A DNA stretch of 33,018 nt from Bacteroidota bacterium. GTDB taxonomy: Bacteria; Bacteroidota; Bacteroidia; Chitinophagales; Saprospiraceae. Every line of letters starts with the position of its first letter. Position 1 is the first letter of the stretch. The position numbers and the translations under genes were made by a program. The stretch lies in the NCBI GenBank assembly GCA_011321935.1, contig DROJ01000248.1:1-33018 (forward strand), in the 5' to 3' direction. This document shows, piece by piece, positions 15,189 to 22,634 of the stretch. The notes beneath the pieces are model-generated. The model was given only the letters and a program-made list of their open reading frames with translations. It made no database searches and was not told where the DNA came from.

Positions 15189-16144
15189 CAACTCTCCCTT
15201 TCAGCAGGCTGCCTTGTCATCCGCTTTAGCGGAACTGCGGCGTCTGGTGGGCGGAAAACTCAAAACTCCAGTTTCTCTTTTCAGCAGGCTGCCTTGTCAT
15301 CCGCTTCAGCGGAACTGCGGCGTCTGGTGGGCGGAAAACTCAAAACTCCAATACCACCTTCCAGCAGGCCGCCTTGTCATCCGCTTTAAAGGAACTGTGG
15401 TGTAGCGGGAGAGGTAAACATCTTTGCAGGCCAGACGCCGCAGTTCCGCTAAAGCGGATAGCCTGTCCCGAAAATCGGGAACAAAACACAGTGGAGGCAG
15501 CTTTGCGCAGTTGATCCCCTTTCGGAAAACTCAAAACTCCAATGCCCCTTTTTGCAAGCTCCCTTGTCATCCGCTTTAGCGGAACTGCGGCGTCTGGTGT
15601 GCGGAAGTTTTTGCCCCCCGATATAACGCAGTTCCGCTGAAGCGGATGGCCTGTCCCGAAAATCGGGAACAAAACACAGTGGAGGCAGCTTTGGGCAGTT
15701 CATCCCCTTTCGGGAAAAGCAGGCTCCAGTTTCTCTTTTCAGCAAGCTGCCTTGTCATCCGCTTTAGCAGAACTGCGGCGTCTGGTGTGCGGAAAACACA
15801 AAACTCCAGTTTCTCTTTTCAGCAGGCTGCCTTGTCATCCGCTTTAGCGGAACTGCGGCGTCTGATGTGCGGAAAACACAAAACCCCAGTTTCTCTTTTC
15901 AGCAGGCTGCCTTGTCATCCGCTTTAGTGGAACTGCGGTGTCTGGTGTGCGGAAAACACAAAACTCCAGTTTCTCTTTTCAGCAGGCTGCCTTGTCATCC
16001 GCTTTAGCGGAACTGCGGCGTCTGGCGGGCGGAAAACTCAAAACTCCAATGCCCCTTTTTGCAAACTGCCTTGTCATCTGCTTTAGCGGAACTGCGGCGT
16101 CTGGTGGAGGCAGCTCCGGGCAATTGCTTCCCCTTTCGGGAAAT
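15189..16144. repeat. 80-bp repeat array, right block, with inverted and composite units
   Basis: Forward units start at 15189, 15269, 15349 (partial), 15539 (partial), 15727, 15807, 15887, 15967 and 16047 (partial). Inverted half-units lie at about 15430-15463 and 15627-15650 and pair with the preceding forward units (for example CCGCTTTAGCGGAACTGCG at 15581 with its complement near 15627-15646). Each inverted half-unit is followed by a second shared module of about 60 bp (CCTGTCCCGAAAATCGGG, then ACAGTGGAGGCAGCTTTG) at 15464-15525 and 15650-15712; its tail recurs at 16105-16140. The block thus mixes tandem and inverted copies of two modules. Confidence 0.95.
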
Positions 16145-16205
16145 ACCGGCCCCTGCAAATGACAAAAGACACCTTTTCCCAAATCCCCAATACCCGCCCA
16201 AACCT

Positions 16206-16213
16206 TACCTTTG
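16206..16213 (+). promoter_or_regulatory. Probable -7 element for fumC
   Basis: TACCTTTG fits TAnnTTTG and lies 35 nt before the ATG at 16249, outside the repeat array. It supports the internal start and argues against the upstream in-frame ATG at 16159, which would place the promoter inside the gene. A -33 element is not clear. Confidence 0.45.
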
Positions 16214-16248
16214 CCGCTCCTTATCCAATTATCACAAACCACCTACAA

Positions 16249-17658
16249 ATGACATTCAGAAAAGAAAAAGACTCGCTCGGCATTGTCAAAGTACCTGCCG
16301 AAAAATATTGGGCAGCGCAGACGCAGCGCTCCAAAGAAAATTTTAAAATCGGTGGGCAGCGCATCCCTATCGAGGTGATCCGCGCTTTTGCCATCCTCAA
16401 AAAAGCGGCGGCCCAGACCAACGCCGAGCTTGGTGTTTTGCCGAAGGCGAAAGCAAAATTGATCGGAAAAGTATGCGATGAAATTTTGAAAGGGAAGCTC
16501 GACGACCAGTTCCCCCTCGTGGTGTGGCAGACGGGCAGCGGCACGCAGTCAAACATGAACGCCAACGAGGTGATTGCCAACCGGGGCCACGTCATGAAAG
16601 GCGGCAAACTGACCGACGTAAAAAAATACCTCCACCCCAACGACGACGTGAACAAATCGCAGTCCTCCAACGACACCTTCCCGACGGCCATGCACATCGC
16701 CGCCTACACCATATTAATGGACACCACCCTGCCCGGCCTCGAAAAGCTGCGGGACACACTGAAAGCCAAGTCCAAAAAATTCATGAAAACAGTGAAAATT
16801 GGCCGCACCCACCTCATGGACGCCACGCCGCTGACCCTCGGCCAAGAAATCTCCGGCTACGCCGCCCAACTCGATCAAGGCATCAAAGCCATCCGCAATA
16901 CGCTGAAGCACCTCTCGCAACTCGCCCTCGGCGGAACAGCGGTCGGTACCGGCCTGAACACCCCTCCCGGCTACGCCAAAAACGTGGCCACTAAAATTGC
17001 TAAACTGACGGGGCTGCCCTTCGTTACTGCGCCCAACAAATTTGAGGCGCTCGCCTCGCACGACGCCATCGTGGAGGCGCACGGGGCGCTCAAAACAGTG
17101 GCCTGTTCCCTTTTTAAAATAGCCAACGACATCCGCCTTTTGGCCAGCGGCCCGCGCTGCGGCATCGGCGAAATATCCATCCCCGCCAACGAACCCGGCT
17201 CGTCCATCATGCCGGGCAAGGTGAACCCCACCCAATCGGAGGCCATGACAATGGCGATGGCGCAGGTGATCGGCAACGACGTGGCCATCAACGTGGGCGG
17301 CATGAACGGCCATTTTGAACTCAATGTTTTCAAGCCGATGATGATCTATAATTTCCTGATGTCTGCCCGGCTGATCGGCGATGCCTGCGTGAGCTTCAAC
17401 GACAACTGCGCCGCCGGACTCGAACCGAACCTGCCGCGCATCAAGCAAAACCTCGACAATTCGCTGATGCTGGTGACGGCGCTCAATACCCACATCGGCT
17501 ACGACAAGGCTTCGGTCATTGCCAAAAAGGCACACAAGGAAGGCACGACGCTGAAACAGGCGGCGCTGAAACTTGGCTATTTGACGGAGGAGGAATTTGA
17601 TAAATGGGTAAGGCCGGAGGACATGATCGGAGGATTGAAAGGGAAAAAGAAAAAATGA
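16249..17658 (+). CDS. fumC: Fumarate hydratase class II
   Basis: A 469-residue class II fumarase, the oxygen-stable, iron-free enzyme interconverting fumarate and malate in the TCA cycle. The start at 16249 ([11 protein letters not shown]) matches the family N-terminus. Active-site segments are all present: [12 protein letters not shown] (93-104), [17 protein letters not shown] (129-145), [10 protein letters not shown] (185-194, with the catalytic His188) and the fumarase/aspartase signature [11 protein letters not shown] (317-327). Close relatives (aspartase, argininosuccinate lyase) are excluded by the strongly fumarase-like context of these motifs. It is monocistronic, between the repeat island and a hairpin terminator. 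Confidence 0.97.
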   Translation: MTFRKEKDSLGIVKVPAEKYWAAQTQRSKENFKIGGQRIPIEVIRAFAILKKAAAQTNAELGVLPKAKAKLIGKVCDEILKGKLDDQFPLVVWQTGSGTQSNMNANEVIANRGHVMKGGKLTDVKKYLHPNDDVNKSQSSNDTFPTAMHIAAYTILMDTTLPGLEKLRDTLKAKSKKFMKTVKIGRTHLMDATPLTLGQEISGYAAQLDQGIKAIRNTLKHLSQLALGGTAVGTGLNTPPGYAKNVATKIAKLTGLPFVTAPNKFEALASHDAIVEAHGALKTVACSLFKIANDIRLLASGPRCGIGEISIPANEPGSSIMPGKVNPTQSEAMTMAMAQVIGNDVAINVGGMNGHFELNVFKPMMIYNFLMSARLIGDACVSFNDNCAAGLEPNLPRIKQNLDNSLMLVTALNTHIGYDKASVIAKKAHKEGTTLKQAALKLGYLTEEEFDKWVRPEDMIGGLKGKKKK

Positions 17659-17671
17659 TTTTTGAAAATAG

Positions 17672-17700
17672 TGGGGTTAGCGCTCGGAGTGCTAACCCCA
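17672..17700 (+). terminator. Hairpin after fumC
   Basis: TGGGGTTAGC (17672-17681) pairs perfectly with GCTAACCCCA (17691-17700) around a 9-nt loop, 13 bp after the fumC stop. The T-tract after it is short (TTT), so termination may be partial; on the opposite strand it is followed by CTATTTTC. Confidence 0.65.
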
Positions 17701-17711
17701 TTTAAATCAGC

Positions 17712-18476
17712 ATGAAAAAATACCATCCAATACAACTAAATGGAAATATTGAATACCAAGAGGTTCAACCTTGCGATGTATTAAAAAACAAGATTGCATG
17801 TTTTTGGCAAATCAATAGCCGCCGTTCTAATTTTGATTATTTAGTAATTCCAGATGGCTGTGTTGATATAATAATTAATTGCTCCAATAAAGAGGAAATA
17901 TATTTATCCCCGACATTAATTAAACCGGATTCTTTTGCATTGCAAAAAAACGAAACGTGGTTCGGGATTAGGTTTTACCCAGCTATCGCTCCCTGCCTTT
18001 TTAATATCCATATTTCCGAATTAAAACATAATACAATTGACCTTAAAGACATCAATAAAAAATGGGGGAATTTATTGACGGAGCAATTATATAAAGCCGA
18101 TAATTTTATTGAAAGAACTAAACAGGCAAACCTTTTCTTTTTAAAAAAACAATTATTCGATATAAAAAATCCAGATTACCGTTTAGCAGAAATGATAAAT
18201 AATATTTACGAATCAAATGGTAACATAAGAGTCGAAAAAAAAGGCAGCATCAACCTCACCCCGAGACATATTCGAAGATTATTCCACCAATACATAGGTA
18301 TCCCTCCAAAGAAGTTTTCCAGGATTGTCCGCAGCCAAAATTTTTTACGTGAATTAAAAATGGATAATAATACAAATTCACTTTACGATACTTATTTTGA
18401 CCAAGCGCATATGATCCGGGAAATAAAAGAAATGACGGGGTTTACACCGACGCAGCTTGTTCGGATTTTTGAATAG
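17712..18476 (+). CDS. AraC-family transcriptional regulator
   Basis: A 254-residue regulator. The N-terminal half resembles the cupin-like DUF6597 sensor found in many AraC proteins (PDGCVDIIIN, then WFGIRFYPA). The C-terminal AraC DNA-binding domain spans about 160-254, with LTPRHIRRLFHQYIGIPPKKFSRIVR as recognition helix region and GFTPTQLVRIF at the end; the usual AD..GFYDQSHF segment is represented by YDTYFDQAHMIREIKEMTG. The gene is clearly more AT-rich than fumC upstream, suggesting acquired DNA. Two VOC genes follow on the same strand after a palindromic element; control of these is a reasonable guess, ligand unknown. Confidence 0.9.
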   Translation: MKKYHPIQLNGNIEYQEVQPCDVLKNKIACFWQINSRRSNFDYLVIPDGCVDIIINCSNKEEIYLSPTLIKPDSFALQKNETWFGIRFYPAIAPCLFNIHISELKHNTIDLKDINKKWGNLLTEQLYKADNFIERTKQANLFFLKKQLFDIKNPDYRLAEMINNIYESNGNIRVEKKGSINLTPRHIRRLFHQYIGIPPKKFSRIVRSQNFLRELKMDNNTNSLYDTYFDQAHMIREIKEMTGFTPTQLVRIFE

Positions 18477-18507
18477 ATAAAATAAGTAACCTATTCAGCA
18501 CTTCATA

Positions 18508-18690
18508 AAATCCCGAAGGGATTGAATTTGAATAACCCCGGATGGAATCCGGGGGAAGAAGTGGTACTGCGTGACAACCCTGAAAGGGTTGAACTATGGC
18601 AGACATTCAACCCCTCTGGGGTTGCAGTCCAATTTTACTTATGCCCCGGATTTCATCCGGGGTTATTCATATTCAATCCTTTCAGGATTT
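18508..18690. repeat. Nested six-palindrome element
   Basis: Six small palindromes are arranged as a mirror: AATCCCGAAGGGATT, CCCCGGATGGAATCCGGGG, AACCCTGAAAGGGTT, then AACCCCTCTGGGGTT, CCCCGGATTTCATCCGGGG, AATCCTTTCAGGATT. The first pairs with the last, the second with the fifth, the third with the fourth, so the outer arms (about 18508-18558 and 18643-18690) form a larger inverted repeat. Differences inside a palindrome are compensated on its other side (CCC...GGG against CCT...AGG), which suggests selection for folding. Same architecture as the elements at 1979 and 22414 but unrelated in sequence. Confidence 0.88.
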
Positions 18691-18934
18691 CGAGGGGGAA
18701 TAAAATAAATAGCCTGTTCGCGGAAGTTTTTCCAAAATATAGACAGCCAATACTTCAATGTCCGTTTTGTACAATACGCAGGCAAACAACGGGGGTAACT
18801 TTGCAGCATTAAGTAATGTCGAAAAAATAATTTCACTGCCTTGAAGCACATGTTTACTATACTTCAAAAGTTTTAGTAAACGTAAACCGGAAAATTGTTT
18901 TTAGCATTGCTAAATAATAAAAACACATTTTATC
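18691..18934 (+). promoter_or_regulatory. Leader region of the VOC pair with a possible -7 element
   Basis: A 244-bp AT-rich gap without a gene. TAACTTTG at 18796-18803 fits TAnnTTTG; a TTTG lies upstream at 18766-18769, but the 26-bp spacing is longer than usual. If used, the leader would be over 110 nt. Nothing else is evident. Confidence 0.3.
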
Positions 18935-19324
18935 ATGAAATTAAATGCTGGAATTATCACCTCTAAACTGGCCGCTACCAAATCATTTTACGTTGACCAA
19001 CTTGGTTTTGGTGTCGCCTTCGAAAACGAATGGTATTTGCTGCTGCACACCCCGGACGGCAGTTCCCAAATATCTTTTCTCCTCCCCAACCTCGAATCTC
19101 AAAAAAGTATTTTCCAGCCTGAATTTAATGGGCGGGGAGTTTACCTGACAATAGAGGTAGAAGATGTGGACGAGGTTTATCAAACCATCAAAAACAAAGG
19201 CATTCCGATAGAAATAGCCATCCGGGACGAACCCTGGGGAGACCGTCATTTTGCAGTAGTTGACCCAAATGGGATAGGGATAGATTTTGTGCATTATCAG
19301 CAACCAGAAAACGACGGACAATGA
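18935..19324 (+). CDS. VOC-family (glyoxalase/bleomycin-resistance fold) protein 1
   Basis: A 129-residue single VOC module: MKLNAGIITSKLAATKSFYVDQLGF is the typical first strand-helix, VYLTIEVEDVDEVYQTIKNKGI the second repeat, and DPNGIGIDFVHY the end with the residues that usually carry metal or substrate contacts. Members include glyoxalase I, dioxygenases and antibiotic-binding proteins; the substrate cannot be inferred here. The FVHY end lacks the usual metal-binding Glu of glyoxalases (typically x-E-x), so a non-metal binding role is possible. The stop overlaps the start of the next VOC gene (ATGA at 19321-19324), so the two are translationally coupled. Confidence 0.88.
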   Translation: MKLNAGIITSKLAATKSFYVDQLGFGVAFENEWYLLLHTPDGSSQISFLLPNLESQKSIFQPEFNGRGVYLTIEVEDVDEVYQTIKNKGIPIEIAIRDEPWGDRHFAVVDPNGIGIDFVHYQQPENDGQ

Positions 19325-19704
19325 AATGGAGCACGGAGATTTATACGCGCCACGTACAGGAATCAAAAGACTTTTACTGCAAATATTTTGATTTCAAAAT
19401 AAAATTGGAAATAGACGGATTTGTTGTTTTACAGCATAAAAAGAAAACGGAATATGAACTGCTGTTTTGTGTGCCAAATTCCCCGTTCGTAAATAAACTT
19501 TTCCATCCCGAATTTGAGGGCAAAGGGATATTGTTCCAAATGGAAGTTGACGATGTTGAAAAAGAATACCGACGATTAAAAAGACTTGGAATTAAAATTA
19601 AATTACCTTTGGTAAACGAGCCTGTAAACGGAAAACATTTTACGGTAATTGATCCGAACAATATCCCGATTGATATTGTGCAATTAGACTTTCCAAGTTC
19701 TTGA
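19321..19704 (+). CDS. VOC-family protein 2, paralogue of the preceding gene
   Basis: A 127-residue VOC module with the same layout as the preceding protein: MKWSTEIYTRHVQESKDFYCKYFDF, LFQMEVDDVEKEYRRLKRLGI and DPNNIPIDIVQL. Shared segments such as the FHPEFEGKGILF/FQPEFNGRGVYL pair show that the two arose by duplication. VOC modules act as dimers, so the products may form a heterodimer; this is inference from coupling and paralogy. It is more AT-rich than the first copy. A perfect 10-bp-arm hairpin overlaps its stop codon. Confidence 0.87.
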   Translation: MKWSTEIYTRHVQESKDFYCKYFDFKIKLEIDGFVVLQHKKKTEYELLFCVPNSPFVNKLFHPEFEGKGILFQMEVDDVEKEYRRLKRLGIKIKLPLVNEPVNGKHFTVIDPNNIPIDIVQLDFPSS

Positions 19705-19717
19705 AATTTGGAAAGTC
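19687..19717 (+). terminator. Hairpin over the VOC2 stop codon
   Basis: GACTTTCCAA (19687-19696) pairs perfectly with TTGGAAAGTC (19708-19717). The TGA at 19702-19704 lies in the loop. There is no T-run, so it may stabilise the mRNA end rather than terminate. Confidence 0.5.
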
Positions 19718-19859
19718 CCCGGCCTAACCAATCGCCTCGGCACCTGCCCTCCAGAACTCCCTTTCCCGGTTTCAAGAAGGGCATTTTTCACGGGGCTGCC
19801 CAATCCCGGCACCGAAGTAAAATCGGGACGGGCGGGTAGCTACGCAGCCATTTCCCACC

Positions 19860-19867
19860 TATCTTTG
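19860..19867 (+). promoter_or_regulatory. Possible -7 element for the ECF sigma operon
   Basis: TATCTTTG matches TAnnTTTG 28 nt before the ATG at 19896. ECF operons are often autoregulated through a different promoter type, so both may exist; no -33 TTTG is seen. Confidence 0.4.
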
Positions 19868-19895
19868 TACTGGGTAAAAAATACAAACCAGATTC

Positions 19896-20453
19896 ATGCA
19901 CCGAAGTACCGAAGCCGAATTTCACGAGGTCGTCCGGGGCTGTTGCAAACGTGACCGCAGCAGCCAGAATGCCCTGTACCGGCTGTTCTACCCGTATGGG
20001 ATGAGCATCTGCATCCGGTATGTGAACAATGAGGCCGATGCCGTTTCGGTGCTGAACGAGGGTTTTTTGAAGGTATTCCGGAACATCAAAAAATTTGATG
20101 CGGAACAGCCTTTCAAGCCGTGGTTTCGTAAAATAGTGGTCAACACCGCCATCAACCACGTCAAAAAGCAAAAGAAATTTATACTGGAAACTACAATGGA
20201 AGAAGCTAAAAACATACCGGCCAGCGAGGACATCCTGAGCCGCATCAATTACAAAGAACTGATGGCCATGGTACAGTCATTGTCGGCGTCCTACCGCACT
20301 GTGTTCAACATGTACGTCATTGACGGGTTCAAGCACCGGGAAATTGCTGCGGAACTGGGCATCACCGTCAGCACTTCCAAATCGAACTTGGCGAGGGCGC
20401 GGGTAAAGCTGCAAGAACTGGTCAACACAAAATTGAGTCAACCTTATGTCTGA
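19896..20453 (+). CDS. ECF-type RNA polymerase sigma factor
   Basis: A 185-residue sigma-70 family protein with only regions 2 and 4. Region 2 (about 23-85) includes ALYRLFYPYGMSICIRYVNN, GFLKVFRNIKKFD and PFKPWFRKIVVNTAINHVKK; region 4 (about 120-180) has LSASYRTVFNMYVIDGFKHREIAAELGITVSTSKSNLARA, the helix-turn-helix for the -35 box. It directs RNA polymerase to a small regulon and should be held inactive by an anti-sigma factor. The next gene overlaps by 8 bp (ATGTCTGA) and encodes a protein with a cytosolic N-terminus, TM segment and outer-membrane barrel, its probable anti-sigma partner. Confidence 0.94.
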   Translation: MHRSTEAEFHEVVRGCCKRDRSSQNALYRLFYPYGMSICIRYVNNEADAVSVLNEGFLKVFRNIKKFDAEQPFKPWFRKIVVNTAINHVKKQKKFILETTMEEAKNIPASEDILSRINYKELMAMVQSLSASYRTVFNMYVIDGFKHREIAAELGITVSTSKSNLARARVKLQELVNTKLSQPYV

Positions 20454-21801
20454 CGAGTCGCCAAAAAAATTGGACAATTTGTTCCGGCAAGGTTCGGAAC
20501 GATATGACTTCGAGTACAATGCCGAGGCATGGGCAGCTATGGAAACCCTGCTCGACAAGGACGCGCGCCGCCGTTTTTTCTGGTGGTGGCTGGGCGGCTT
20601 TGGCATCTTATTATTAGCTGGCTTTGTTTTGTTTTTGGGAAATGACCAAGCTGGTTCCATAGCCGCCGATCAGGAACAGGACATTATTGAAAACTCAAAA
20701 CCAAATGAAAAAGGGACATTAAAAACGGATATAGAAAATAAAGGAGAAACATATATCCCTGAAAATAAAAACGAAATATTTGCGGAGCAAAAAACAAACG
20801 GCGAAAATAATTTAAGCAATAAAAAAGAATTGCCCCTTAATTCTAATAATATTAAAAACCAGCCACAAAAAAATAATATACCGAACGGCCATTTTCCGAA
20901 AGGAGAAAAAAACAACGCAGAAAAAACAACGCCGCAGCCAACCAACAATACTCCGGTAAAAAACATTAAAAAAGAAATATACGCTGATATAAAAACCGGT
21001 CAAACAATTTCTCAAAACAACGCCGCCCCCGACACTTTTTCTATTTTTGAAAAAAATAAAACCGCCCATAAAACCAATTTAAATAAAATTCCTTTTTTGC
21101 CTTTGGCAATAATAAAATACAATCCTAAAAACGGACTGCCCCCCTACCCTCCTACAATAAAAGAAAATGCAAATAAAGACAAAAAAGACAGCCCAAAAGA
21201 TAACAGCAAAAAGCAGGCTTGGATATTCGGACTGACCGCTGCCACAGAAACAACATCGGTCGGCACTGCCGATTATTCCGACTTTAGCTGGAAATTGGGC
21301 GGACATATAGAATACCGTTTTTTAAATAAATACAGCGCCAGCCTCGGCGCCAATTATATCCGCAAAAAATACGACGTTGGTGCGGGGGAATATATCCCGC
21401 CAAAAGGTTTCTGGACAAACGGCATCGCCCCTGTTTCTACCGATGCCCGCTGCAATGTCCTGGAACTGCCCCTGCTGTTGAGCTACTATCCGAAAGGATA
21501 TTCCAATCCCGGCTTTTTTGGAAATATAGGCATGGTTTCCTACCTGATGTTGCGGGAGCGATATACTTATACTTATGCCGACCCCGCCCCTGATTCTATC
21601 ATTGCTTGGGGCACCGACAATGAGTACCAAACTTGGTTCGGCATCGCGCAAATTGCCTTTGGCTACAACCATATTTTAAGTGAAAAAACCTCGCTGCAAT
21701 ATTTGCCTTATCTGCAAATCCCGTTGGCAGGCGTCGGGCATGGAAACGTAAAATTGTGGAGTATAGGGATGAGCATGAAATTTAATTTTAAAGTAAAATA
21801 A
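20446..21801 (+). CDS. Probable dual-membrane-spanning anti-sigma factor with C-terminal outer-membrane barrel
   Basis: A 451-residue protein with three parts. Residues 1-43 are a charged cytosolic segment (FRQGSERYDFEYNAEAWAAMETLLDKD) fit to bind the sigma factor. Residues 44-65 are one membrane helix (RRFFWWWLGGFGILLLAGFVLFLG). Residues 66-256 are a low-complexity Asn/Lys/Glu/Pro-rich linker, encoded by markedly AT-rich DNA and long enough to cross the periplasm. Residues 257-451 alternate like an eight-stranded outer-membrane barrel (KLGGHIEYRF, SASLGANYIRKKY, LELPLLLSYYP, FGYNHILSEKT, SIGMSMKFNF). This architecture matches the dual-membrane anti-sigma factors (Dma) reported in Bacteroides, which let the outer membrane signal to a cytosolic ECF sigma factor. 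Assignment is by layout and coupling; no sequence comparison was possible. Confidence 0.78.
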   Translation: MSDESPKKLDNLFRQGSERYDFEYNAEAWAAMETLLDKDARRRFFWWWLGGFGILLLAGFVLFLGNDQAGSIAADQEQDIIENSKPNEKGTLKTDIENKGETYIPENKNEIFAEQKTNGENNLSNKKELPLNSNNIKNQPQKNNIPNGHFPKGEKNNAEKTTPQPTNNTPVKNIKKEIYADIKTGQTISQNNAAPDTFSIFEKNKTAHKTNLNKIPFLPLAIIKYNPKNGLPPYPPTIKENANKDKKDSPKDNSKKQAWIFGLTAATETTSVGTADYSDFSWKLGGHIEYRFLNKYSASLGANYIRKKYDVGAGEYIPPKGFWTNGIAPVSTDARCNVLELPLLLSYYPKGYSNPGFFGNIGMVSYLMLRERYTYTYADPAPDSIIAWGTDNEYQTWFGIAQIAFGYNHILSEKTSLQYLPYLQIPLAGVGHGNVKLWSIGMSMKFNFKVK

Positions 21802-21942
21802 AATCAATTATGGTCGAGTATAGAACCATTTAAACCAAAACAATACGACTGTTGAAACGGCGTGTTTCCTAAAATGGGAGCGCGCTTTTTTTTAGAGCTT
21901 GTTGCGGACAAAAAAAATTCCCTCCAACAAATAAGTAGTCAC

Positions 21943-22374
21943 CTAAAACCGGTACCCCAAATGCAATTTAAAATAGGGCACGACATCTATTTCACCGCCT
22001 CCGCCGCGGCCGACACCGAGTGCCGTTTCAAAAACCAGGTTCTTTTGGGAAACAACTTTATATCCGAAAAAAAATCCGACCGCGCCTTCTCCTGAGCCGC
22101 TGCCGTCGCCGTACAAGCCCAAAAAAGCCCCGACGTTGAACCCATCGCAAATGTCTTTTGGATTAAAATAATGCTTGCCACTGAGATAGGCAAAAGCCAA
22201 GTCGCCGCCTGCGGCAAGGTCTGCTTCCAAGCCCCAGTTGGGTTTTAGGTCATATTCAAAAGAACCCTGTAACACGCCAAACAAAAGGGCCACGGGGTTG
22301 GCTTTTAACTCGACCTGCGAAAATGCAGAGGCCGCAAAAGCGCAAAAGAAAAATGGGAGGAGGATCTTTTTCAT
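21943..22374 (-). CDS. Small outer-membrane beta-barrel protein
   Basis: A 143-residue protein with a signal peptide (MKKILLPFFFCAFAASAFS). The mature part alternates hydrophobic and polar residues and ends in KLHLGYRF, an aromatic terminus typical of outer-membrane barrels recognised by Bam. ELKANPVALLFGVLQGSFEYDL resembles the start of DUF3575-type proteins, with strands such as GLEADLAAG and VGFFFGYKVV following. It is shorter than most members (about 190 residues), so an 8-strand barrel would be tight. It is convergent with the anti-sigma gene, 141 bp away, and its leader runs into the palindromic element at 22414. Confidence 0.75.
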   Translation of the reverse strand: MKKILLPFFFCAFAASAFSQVELKANPVALLFGVLQGSFEYDLKPNWGLEADLAAGGDLAFAYLSGKHYFNPKDICDGFNVGAFLGLYGDGSGSGEGAVGFFFGYKVVSQKNLVFETALGVGRGGGGEIDVVPYFKLHLGYRF

Positions 22375-22383
22375 AAATAAAAA

Positions 22384-22547
22384 TTTTTGTGCCTGCTCAG
22401 GTGCGTGTGCGTCGGTAGCACAGCGTTCACGCTGTCCCGGTCACAGGCGTTTACGTCTGTGCATAAATAAAACGACGTAAACGTCGTTTACCGGGACAGC
22501 GTGAACGCTGTGCTACCAATGCCCAAAAGACCTGAGCAGTCACAAAT
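22384..22547. repeat. Nested-palindrome element, copy 2, within a wider inverted repeat
   Basis: The core 22414-22517 shares its ends (GGTAGCACAGCG and CGCTGTGCTACC) with the element at 1979-2093. Its palindromes run ACAGCGTTCACGCTGT, ACAGGCGTTTACGTCTGT, AACGACGTAAACGTCGTT, ACAGCGTGAACGCTGT: the inner two are swapped relative to copy 1, as for the reverse orientation. The outer pair differs from copy 1 by a T-to-C change on the left and the matching A-to-G on the right. Outside the core, CTGCTCAGGT at 22393-22402 pairs with ACCTGAGCAG at 22530-22539, extending the structure. Confidence 0.85.
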
Positions 22548-22550
22548 TTT

Positions 22551-22599
22551 TGTATCCCTTCAAAGCAGTGCGGTGAACACGTTTTTTTGAGGGGATGCA
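22551..22599 (-). terminator. Probable hairpin after the GT117-type gene
   Basis: TGTATCCCTTCAAA (22551-22564) pairs with TTTGAGGGGATGCA (22586-22599) with two G-T or mismatched positions, 35 bp after the stop at 22635 in the minus direction. No strong T-run, so the assignment is tentative. Confidence 0.4.
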
Positions 22600-22634
22600 A
22601 TTTTTTTGAACAATTAGTGGCGGTACGCTGCCCG

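Noticed and set aside
14341-16144. CRISPR array as explanation of the regular 80-bp repeats
   Set aside because: Units are contiguous without unique spacers, are much longer than CRISPR repeats, and no cas genes are nearby.
14272-16162. Several open frames of 60-110 codons on both strands across the 80-bp arrays, sharing peptides such as LPCHPL and ALSSA
   Set aside because: They are translations of the repeat units in all three frames (80 is not a multiple of 3), lack starts with context, and vary only as the repeats do.
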